A stretch of 64,000 bases of DNA from the NCBI GenBank assembly GCA_903813345.2, contig CAIIXF020000008.1, positions 22,738,822-22,802,821 of the forward strand, written 5' to 3'. The translations under genes were made by a program, and so were the position numbers. Under the pieces are notes generated by a model. The model had not been told where the DNA came from. It was given only the letters and a program-made list of their open reading frames with translations, and ran no database searches. Position 1 is the stretch's first letter. The number at the start of each line of letters is the position of its first letter. Below are positions 47,142 through 55,990 of the stretch, in pieces. Source of the DNA: Owenia fusiformis. Taxonomy: Eukaryota > Annelida > Polychaeta > Sabellida > Oweniidae.

Positions 47142-50100
47142 ATGGCGGCAAATAAAGGCGGGCTGTCCTCGTCGTGTCCCGGTAAGTAAGATCACGAACG
47201 ATAAATCACGAAAGTGACGCACTTTCTAAATCATTCCACAATATGCTCCTAATGTTTTGGAACACTATAACACCAGTGTAAACAATTACAATGACCATAA
47301 TACCGTAAAAATAAGATGATGTTTTTCCAATTTTGGTTCTATATTTTTATTTATCATAATTTAGCGTTCGTTCGTGATTTTTTGGACACGAAAACGTTAG
47401 TTTCGTGATTTTTTGGACACAAACACGTTAGTTTCGTGATGCTGTAGGACACAATCAGTTTAAGTTTATTTGGGTGTTCCATGGTTTGCAAAATAACCGA
47501 GGCTTATATTTTTTCTCTCTTATGCCATGTTTTCAGTAAGACTAACGTGTTTTTCGAGTCCCGTTTGAAGATGTTTTACATGTATTCAGCTATTGGTTAA
47601 TTCCAAATTTCAAGGGAAATAACGCCAAAACGTTAATTTTCAAGTGAAAATTGGCCAGAGTTCTATTAAAAATACACTTGTGTTTGCAGAAATGTTACAG
47701 AAAAAGAAATCACATTTAGCCCTAACAAGCGCCCAGCGTAACAAAAATTATCGTGAAAGAATGAAGTCGTCAGTATTATATGCAGAAGAATTCCGAAATA
47801 TTAATGTTACAAAGTGCAAGCTATGGAGGATGAAAGTAAAAGAAGACAAAGAAAAGTTGGACTATCAAAGACAACTGAGTCGTGAGAGATCAAGAAAGTA
47901 CAGGTAGGATCACCAAAACTTATTTAATATTTAATTTTACATGTTTTAGATAGCAACGTTTTTATTGAATTATGTGACATGGTAATACATAGATAATTTA
48001 TCAATTACGGCAGTTCGAACGCACAGGATGCTATTTAGAGGAATTTCTGATCTGATTACGTAAAATTTTGTTTCAGAGAACGGAAAAAGGCGTCAATGGC
48101 AACGGATTCGTCAATCTCAACGTCGACATCTAAGACAAGAATGAAACCAAAACTTAAAGTGAAACTCAGAAGTGAAGCAGGAGAAAGGAGGAAGAGATGG
48201 AGATTGTCTAAAAGAAAATATAGAGAAAACATGTCCTCACAGAAGAAGAGACGTGTAAATGAAAAAAGAAGGACTAAATATGTTAAGAATAAGGTAGGCA
48301 ATGACAATTAAGCTTTTTACAATTTCTGCAAAAAATTGATTTAATTTTTCTTGTCATTCTTGTCAACTTGTCATTCTTGTCATTCAAAAAACATTTACTT
48401 TCATCGCAATTTCATTATATCTCTAGGAATATTCAAATCAAATACGAAGCTTGAGTGAGGAGTCACCCCAAATAGCACCCAGTGATAGTGAGCAGGAGCA
48501 TTCTGGCAGTTCCGTACAGACGCCATATAGTACCAGACAAGCATACCACAAAGCAATGTCACGAGTTAAGTCAGCTCTTCCACACGACCCAAAGAAGTAT
48601 GCCGTACTTGTAGAAAACCTGGCCTGTAAAGCTACCCCAAGGAAGAAGCGAGAATTACATGAGAGGGGTATTTTTCTAACTGCAGCTAAAGAAAAAGAGC
48701 TGGAGAGAGTCAACAGGATAAAACAGTATATTGAAAATACAAAACAGATGAGAACAAAACAAATCCTGCAGAGAAGAAAAACACTGAAAGCAATAATGAA
48801 ACCGACAACTAAGAATGAGTCCGAGAGCAGCTGGAGCTTCATGTTTAAGAGTTCAGCCATAGAGGATGAAGAGAGGAAGAAAAGATCAGACGCACTTGAT
48901 TCAGAAAAAGTAGTTGAGGTAGAAAATTTCTTCTCTAAAGAAGAAAACGCAAGGACACTTTCAGATGCTAAACAAGCTAGTGTGAAAGGAGAACGACCGA
49001 GAAAAATTCTAGAAAAAAGCCTTTCATCGCTGTACAAAGATTACAGCACATCTAGTGGACATCATATAAGTTACAGTAAATTTTGCAAACTGCGCCCAAA
49101 TAATGTAAAAACTATGAGTAAAAACATTTTTAATCAATGCCTATGTGAGTATTGCACCAACATTGAGCTGAAGATTTCAATTATCAACAAAATTGCTGAC
49201 AGAGATAGAACTTCAAAAATCCAAGACAAATATTCTGCAAGCCGAATCACACTTTGCAAAAAGGTTAGTTTTTTAATGATTACAATAAGCGAATGTGAGC
49301 ATATTGTTCATTGAAGAGACATATTCCTTATAGTTTCGCTATTTGATTTGCATTTTAGAAGACGTGGTCCAGGGGACGTGGTTTTTAAAAAGGGTTTATG
49401 AAAAAGACCGAGCCCACCGACCACCGACCGGTCGGTGTTTTCCACAGGTAGCCTCAAAACAGGGTTTGAAGAAAATGTGTAAAAGACCGACCATTTGTGA
49501 AAAAGACCGACCATTCGTGTAGCCTTAATTTATTTTCGATTTTGAATACACGTCAATCGTATTTAACGTTTTTTGTCAATTTTAAAATGGTTGATTAATC
49601 TACACGATGTAATGTTACGTGTGTTCTTTTGCCATGATCAAAAGTGACTCATCATTTACGCACATCATTGAGAGCTATTTTTCATATTGAATGGAGTTTT
49701 TATTGACGTTTAATAACTGAGAAATCAAACATTACGTGTTATTCTTTAAAATAAAAAAAGATAACGACGCGATCGTAAATCGTAAGATCGTAAATGTTAT
49801 TGGCGTGCATATTTTTGATATTTTCATACTGTACCTAATGTAATGCAACATGCGTTTTATGATCCAAAGTGACCAACCATATAGCAAAAGCTAGGCTATT
49901 GAATTGTCGTTTTTTATAGTTTTGAATGTCTTACCAGATTGAAATTGGTCGTTCAACAACTGAAAATTAAAACATTATGTTACGTTTTTTAGAGGACTAC
50001 GCGATTAAATGACAGACCTACAATCTGACAATATAAATGCTCTTTTTATCGTGACTTAAAATGGTGTGCAGTGCCGAACCAATGTCCTATTAAATCTATT

Positions 50101-52130
50101 ATTGTAATAAGTAGTGTTGTTATCCCAGATTGAAATTTGGTCTTCAAACAGCTCAGAAATAATACGTTTTGCTTAAAAATATGATCAGACCGCGACGTGG
50201 TTACGTTTTTCACGTGCGTTTTCGATCGTGATTTAAAATGGTTAAACACATTTTAATCACGACCTGGTAAATCATTGGATTCCTTGTTTTTAGTTTTATT
50301 GCTTCCTCGAATTTTGCATCTATTCTTTATGCAAAAGACTGACAGCCTACCACCGACCAAGCAGACCCAACTGTGGAGATTGAATGGTCGGTGGTCGGCG
50401 GTCGGTCTTTTTCGTAAACCCTTTTAAAAATACGATCGAAAATTATGCTTTAAATCACTAGCCCAACAAATAAGACATGTAATAAATTGCTTGACCAAGT
50501 TTTTTGAGACATAAGCTTTAATGTGTGATTAACGTATTAAGGACATTAATTTTCTAGGCTGACGGATCAGACTTTTATTCCAAACAGTGCCTTGAGAGAG
50601 CGTGTAACAACTGTGGGGTATGGCACCTAAAAAACCACATCGCACCGCTGGAGGCTCATTCAAATAATCACGTCAAATGGCAGAGATGGCAATCCCAAGT
50701 TTTTCATCACAAGGGAAAGAAATGCTCCAGAAAGATGTTGGTTACCAAACAGGGTGACTGGGAGACTTTCCAAAAGGAATTTCTGAATGAGATGGAAACA
50801 TTTTCTTTGCACTTACATACTGCCAAATGGCAATATAGACAATTTGACTTCATAACTAAAAATGTACCGGTCAAAAAATGTGTCATGTGCCTCGATTTTG
50901 CGGAAAACTACACCTGCTCATATCAAGATGAAGCACAGGGTGCCCACTGGTCACAAGATCAGGTCACCCTTTTCCCCTCAATCAATTTCTACAGGTGTCC
51001 TATATGCCAAGAGATAATAAAACACAGCATCGTTGTATTGTGCGACGATAAAAAACACGATAGTCTAGCAGTGAACACATTTCTTGAAAAAATTCGCGGC
51101 GAAATCGGAAAAGTAACAAATGAAATTGAAGGGGATATTCTATTTAGTGATGGCTGTGCCTCGCAATTCAAGTCCAAACACCCGTTTTTAACGGCAGCAA
51201 AATCTCATTTAGCTGGCCGTCCTATTGACAAACACTTTTTTGGGTCTAGGCATGGCAAGGGGCCATGCGACGGGGAGGGGGGTGTTGTCAAACGTATGGT
51301 AACATCGGCAGTAAAATCTCGGCGAGCAATAATTTGTAACTCTGAGGATATGTTTGAATATTGCCAAAAGAATCTGTCAAAAACAGCTGATAACGACGGA
51401 GCATGTTGCCACAACAGGAGATCATTTATACATATTAAAGATGCTCACGCGATTGTTCACCCCATTGTTGAGATAAAACCAATACCAAACACTCGAAAAT
51501 TACATAACGTGGGTAATTGTGGAGATTCTAGCCTCGTTTCAGTGCGAAATTTATCTTGCTTTTGTAACGTTTGCCTGGGTATTGACTTGGGTCAGTGCAT
51601 GCAGAAAAAATGGGTTGAAGACAAAAAGATTGTTGAAATTCGCCAAAAAACTAATAGATCCAATTCTGTCTCGGGTGTAAGACCAAGAGCTGGGCGTGTT
51701 ATTGCAAGAAGAGTGGCAACAAGAGGTGGTCATGTTGGTTCTAGACGGGGAGATGCAACAAGAGGTGGACGGAGCGGGAGAAGAACAGTTGTTACAAGAG
51801 GCGGTACAGGGGCGAGAAATGTGAACACTGTTAGACGATCACTCTTTGACACCTTCTCCATGTTGGGAATTGATGTGTCGGCGACAACATCTACAGGTAA
51901 AATTCATTGGATTCTTCATTCCTACTTGGCAAAAAGTTCATCGAAACCATTGAATAGGTTACAAGATTTTCTTATCGTCAACGCTTTCATTAGTCTCAGT
52001 TTGCAATTCTTGCAGAAATTACGGTGGATTTCAGAATTAAATTTGAATTGTAGAACGAGGGGGGTTCATATCAGAATTTTGATTTAGACCTAACAGTCGT
52101 TCAATGACTTTATTTCTTTTAGAGGATTAA
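47142..52130 (+). CDS. transposase-like protein, D-D-D/E type, 6 coding exons, ~884 residues
   Basis: Exons are 47142-47181, 47690-47903, 48077-48293, 48427-49263, 50558-51896 and 52123-52130 (ending E-D-stop); all have GT/AG sites and fitting phases. The N-terminal ~140 residues are very basic, with repeated R-x-x-x-Y-R-E-R/N motifs (RNKNYRERMK, RKYRERKK, RKYREN), probably DNA binding. Residues ~140-436 are helical and charged. Exon 5 has Cys/His clusters (CLERACNNCGVWH) and acidic motifs LDFAENY (Asp549), SDGCASQFKSK (Asp634) and HGKGPCDGEGG (Asp674/Glu676), which I read as an RNase-H-like catalytic triad. An RG-rich tail (about 810-860) follows. Similar unnamed proteins are, from memory, common in aquatic animals, but I know no assigned function. 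Alternative ends exist: reading through the last donor to 52087, or splicing to 52619. No frame break was seen, so it may be active. Confidence 0.75.
47366..47455. repeat. direct repeat in intron 1 (TTTCGTGATTTTTTGGACAC)
   Basis: Three adjacent copies of a ~32-bp unit: two share CGTGATTTTTTGGACAC followed by an AACACGTTAG-type end, and the third is shorter (CGTGATGCTGTAGGACAC). They echo the ATCACGA motifs in the subterminal regions. Confidence 0.75.
49392..50421. mobile_element. 1.03-kb MITE in intron 4 (GGGTTTAYGAAAAAGACCG ends)
   Basis: The left end GGGTTTATGAAAAAGACCG and the right end in reverse complement GGGTTTACGAAAAAGACCG differ at one base; both go on into CACCGACCACCGACC. Flanks carry TTTTAAAAA on both sides, so the duplication is up to 9 bp, or TTAA with AAAGGG ends. 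Inside, a ~200-bp unit (CCAGATTGAAATTGGTC, CAACAACTGAAAAT) repeats about three times. It lies wholly in the intron and does not break the gene. A diverged relative is at 23240-23430. Confidence 0.85.
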
Positions 52131-52141
52131 AGTACGAGACG
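52123..52141 (+). other. 19-bp exon carrying the probable stop
   Basis: TTTCTTTTAG acceptor, 19 bases, then a GTAAGT donor. Joined to exon 5 it gives E-D-stop. The small size and strong sites suggest a real, possibly optional, exon followed by a 3' UTR exon at 52619. Confidence 0.45.
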
Positions 52142-52618
52142 GTAAGTAAAAAGTGAATACAGGAGGCAATTTACGTAAAATCATGACCTTTGAAATAGAA
52201 GAATCCTCGTTATTTTCTCGTTTATTTCTTTGTTATTTATGTTAGATTACAACACAATATTCTTTATCAAGTTATAATTTTCGTTCGTCAAAACTATTTC
52301 AAAATTGATTACAATCCGGTAATATTGTTATTCTAACAAATAAATTTTAGTTCATTTGTAACAGCTACACATTTTTATTTACATAACTAATTCTTGAAAT
52401 AGTTAAGGGAATAATAATCAACCATTGTCTAGGAAACGTAGTCGACACATTTCAGTTTAAAGCAAAAAGAATAACTTAGCGTTGCTTTAAAGTTGACTGA
52501 ATAACATCTCTGAACATTAAAGTTTTTTCGGTATTGTGTCTTAGAAATTCACTTTTAGAGGATTCGCTGTTATACGAGTTACTGTACACGCTGAGTTAAC
52601 TTCTGTTTTTATTTTCAG

Positions 52619-52785
52619 GATGTATGAATGGAATTCATACCAGTGAATCTTACAATGGACATTCGATAGATTATTTGTGGTTGACGTTGATAAATTATAC
52701 TGTTATATGTTTTCATGTTAAACAGGACATTTCACTTTTTCTGTGGACGTTCAAGTTGTTATGCAATAAATTTTAAAAACGAAAA
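52619..52785 (+). other. probable last exon / 3' UTR with poly(A) signal
   Basis: A TATTTTCAG acceptor at 52618 starts it, and AATAAA lies at 52765-52770. If spliced directly to 51896, it would extend the protein by about 50 hydrophobic residues ending LLCNKF; after the 19-bp exon it is untranslated. Confidence 0.5.
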
Positions 52786-53621
52786 TCAATGATTTTATTT
52801 TTACATTTAATTGGGCTTTGCATATGACAGAACATTAATACAAAACAGCAAAATTGTATTTATTACAAACACTGACATAACAAACTTTACGCAACGTACA
52901 AACCTCATCCAAAAAGTTCATATTGGAGCTCCAATTTGGTTTCGTAATCTTCTCTGTCCTCTCCTGTCCTTGCTCACGACCGAGACGGCTTTTTCATTAT
53001 TTCAATATATGATTCTTAAGGCTGTCACTTCATTCTTGTTTCATAAAATTTATTTCCCATATCACATGTACATGCAATTACAGAGGAATGGACATTGGAA
53101 TATCAATCAGAATAAAATAAGAGAAAAATACAGAAGTGTATTAACGTCCGGTCGTGATGCCATAAATTAAGGGCTGATGTTCAAATAAACATTCAATGCA
53201 GTCTGATACAAAGTTTTTCAATTGAACAAGATATCCGTTGACTATTTATTTTTGATTTTTGATTTGGGATAATTCTGGTAATAAATCATTATTACAAGTA
53301 TACTTGACAGACTATCACGACCGGACGATTTCCACCTGCTGTAGGAAACAATGCTGATCTGCAAAAATAGTTTAACGAACTATCTTGTACAATATATATT
53401 CTGAAACTTTAAAGTGTAAAGTATCAGAAAAGCTAAAAATTGATCAGTTAAACAACATTTGAAAAATTGACCCCTGGTTGACATTTTCGGGAGCAGTACT
53501 GGAGAATGAGCCATATCAGTTTTTTGTTAAATAAAGTTAGCAAATTCAATTGCCTGCCTAACTCGTATTTGTTGCAATGACTCGGATAGATGGATATTCT
53601 GTCATATGACTTGCAGCAAAC

Positions 53622-53880
53622 CTACCATTTCCCATTGGTGAACATGGGAATGTCGATTTTCAGAAATTCATCAAATTTATCATCAATTTTCGACTTATTG
53701 TAACTGAAAAGAAATTGAAAATATTTGGAGGTATTGGAAATAAAGTCAAATTACGTTTTCATTAATAGTATAAGTATTTTCATCACAGGTTATATAAATA
53801 AAAATTCAAAGGTAAAGGGGCTTTAACACGTATAGTTCAATGGGGGAGCTAATGTTGCCAAATTTATGGAGGGGAATGTA
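53622..53880 (+). repeat. ~270-bp dispersed repeat, copy 3
   Basis: Same strand as copy 1 and inverted to copy 2. It forms the right inner arm of the hAT-like insertion: ATTTCCCATTGG, GGAGGTATTGGAAATAAAG, GTTGCCAAATTTATGGAGG. Confidence 0.85.
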
Positions 53881-54754
53881 AGTCCCCGGAGCAAATCAAC
53901 TGCAATTGATAATTATTTGAATATTAATATCATATGATTTTTCAATGTTTTTATTATGTAAACATATCATGACATTAACATGATCCACCGAAGTTTGCAA
54001 TTCGTGAAAATTGAGAGCAAGTAAACTGGAACGATAACAATTTGAATTTTATACAATCTCTAAGATGATTGGAGTGTATCTGTATGCTTTTAAATAATTC
54101 ATTTCACAACGTTTTTATTATTTAACGCAATTGGTTTTGCCAGACCCGGGGACGTCCCAAGAAATATTTTTAATTTTAATTGAAATAAAACAAAACAGAG
54201 ATGTACGGATTTGAAAGAACATGACGTGTTTCATCAATATTAGGACTATTCCAGATATTTATTCGTGTAAATGTTGTAAAAATCTTTCCGAGTAATGGAC
54301 GTCTGCATTGTTTTCAATAACTTCGTACACATGTATTGGAGCAGAACTGGCTTTAAACAAAATTCCTACAAAGAACTGATTTAGCCATTGCCCAAGATGG
54401 GTTATTTTGTCCGAGAAGAAGCAACTTTAAAGTAAATTGTAAGAAGTGATTGTTATTTCTAAATGTAAAATCTCATGCTCTGGAGTCTTCCTAAAATTAA
54501 ACGATCTCACCCCGTGCCTAATGTTGCCAAACGTTTTGAAGTGTAACTTCACTATGGCATGTTTTTAACAAATAAGGCTCTCGTGTTCACTATAACAAAT
54601 ATCAATTCATTTACTGGTCATATATGTAGTTTTCAAATAGCACAGTAATTTAATGATTCTGGTTATATTCATTTTTCTGCGAAATAAAATATTTTGTGAA
54701 ATCCTGACCGGGGGTTCGTTCGAACCCACCGAACCCCCGCTGCCTACGGCTATG

Positions 54755-54983
54755 CTAGGTAACAACAAGATCACAATTGCTCGTTTCTAGATAGCAACAA
54801 GATTTTTGATAAAATGGCACAGAATTACCCTGATTAACACCCTTAAAATCCGATTTTCAAAGAATATATTTGGAGAAACAATAAAAGGTAAGTGGAATAA
54901 ATTAGAAGATGGTTTCAAGTTAGATTTTCTTTGACTCATAATCACAAAAAAGTCGAGTGACATTTTAGATGGAGAATTTTTTA
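54755..54983. mobile_element. R1 short element, right part
   Basis: CTAGGTAACAACAAGATCAC to AGTCGAGTGACATTTTAGAT is the reverse complement of about 56006-56250 in R2, resuming R1 after the hAT-like insertion. Together the two R1 parts total about 480 bp. Confidence 0.8.
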
Positions 54984-55629
54984 ATTATTAGGCCATAAGA
55001 AGTAGATGCCTTGTTTTGCATCTCCTTGCTTGCACGATTTTGAGGAAATCGGAAAAAATTAATCTAACTTAGATCCAAATGTGGATTTTACAAAATCTAA
55101 TATCAACATCATGAACATGGCTCTCGAAGCTTAAACCCGTTACTGTCACATATTTGTGGCAAGACCCCAAAACAGCTCGGGCCCTAAAATGTGCATTCGA
55201 TCTACAACAATATACAATTCATTCAATGTATCATCTGTCATACAATGCACAGATATTAGCCAGATCGTTTTGTAGTAGGATCTCATAGGCTCAAAGAATA
55301 AATATTGAGCTACTGATCCTACTACAAAATAATCTGGCCGGGATCTATGATACAATGCACATACTTAGTCTATTGTCTATTTTTCTGCTAACGGTAGCGA
55401 TTTAAAAGAAAACTTTAAAAAAGATTCCAAAATTTACCCTTTCCCGGGATATGACGTCACTCCACGTTATAAATACGAACAATTGCTTCACATTATAAAA
55501 ATGCAATAAAATGACGACATATTCCAATACATGGTAAAATAAAGTATATTCAATCGTAAAATCTTAATACATGAGTTATACTAATTAAGATAGCTTGCAT
55601 TTATAGTGTACGATTTTTAATTAAGCACA
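54984..55629. other. spacer with one miRNA-like hairpin
   Basis: No gene was recognised. The hairpin at 55259-55338 is listed separately. Confidence 0.4.
55259..55338. repeat. 80-nt imperfect hairpin
   Basis: Arms 55259-55282 and 55315-55338 match at 22 of 24 positions (TTTTGTAGTAGGATC core). The inner GCTCAA/TTGAGC pairs again across a ten-base loop. Size and shape resemble a microRNA precursor, but a foldback origin is equally possible. Confidence 0.6.
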
Positions 55630-55990
55630 TACACTCCGCTCCATAAGTTTGGCAACCTTAGCTCCCCCATTGAAATACGTGTTAAAGCCTCTTGACGTTT
55701 GATTTTTATTTACTTAGGCCTAACCTGCGATGAAATAACTTATAATATTGATGGAAACTTAACTTGACTTTATTTCTAATACCTCCAAATGTTCCAAATT
55801 TTTTCTTTAATTACAATTAATTCGAAAATTGATCATAAATTTAATGAATTTTTGAAAATCGTCATTCCCATGTAATCCAATGAGAAATGGAGGGTTCAGT
55901 GCAAATCAGAAATCAGGATATCTATTCAGTAAAAGATTCAGCAAAAAATTTTAATATAGAAATTTGATTTGTCTAACTTTTTTGTACACT
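55630..55990 (-). repeat. ~270-bp dispersed repeat, copy 4, plus its hAT-like extension
   Basis: Inverted copy (CTCCATAAGTTTGGCAACC to CCATTTCTCATTGG). Beyond 55895 it continues to match 46180-46265 (AATCAGAAATCAGGATATCT, AAAGATTCAGCAAAAAAT, TTTTTTGTACACTAAG), so R2 has landed in a second, partial copy of the hAT-like element. Confidence 0.8.

Larger units (their letters stand above)
46417..53513 (+). mobile_element. 7.1-kb TIR DNA transposon carrying a multi-exon transposase-like gene
   Basis: The left terminus TGGGTCATTCTCCAATACTG and the right terminus, in reverse complement TGGCTCATTCTCCAGTACTG, match 18 of 20 bases. TA flanks both ends (46415-46416 and 53514-53515). Further inward, AAAATG.C and CCCCTG/CAGGGG also correspond. 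ATCACGACC motifs repeat near both ends. The only long gene inside is the transposase-like one (47142-52130). An intron-borne MITE is nested at 49392-50421. I cannot assign a superfamily; TA flanks alone are compatible with several. Confidence 0.7.
45404..54754. mobile_element. 9.35-kb hAT-like insertion in R1, itself interrupted
   Basis: The left end is CAGTGGCGTAGCCAGGATTC. The right end in reverse complement is CATAGCCGTAGGCAGCGGGG, followed on both ends by TTCGGTG. Outside, CTAGG is shared by both flanks, and R2 (around 56240-56270) shows the uninterrupted sequence. CAGTGGCGTAG ends are classic for hAT superfamily elements. The hAT-like part is 45404-46416 plus 53514-54754; its halves are diverged inverted repeats (45904-46170 against 53622-53880; GACGTCCCGGG against its inverse near 54150). 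The 7.1-kb transposon occupies the middle. No hAT transposase was seen. Confidence 0.7.

Noticed and set aside
48438-49037. 199-codon minus-strand frame opposite exon 4
   Set aside because: Antisense shadow of the charged coding exon; composition of Ser/Phe/Leu is the expected reverse of Glu/Lys-rich sequence.
52811-53170. 119-codon frame after the transposase-like gene
   Set aside because: No recognisable motif and lies between the poly(A) signal and the right end; considered a second gene of the transposon but unsupported.
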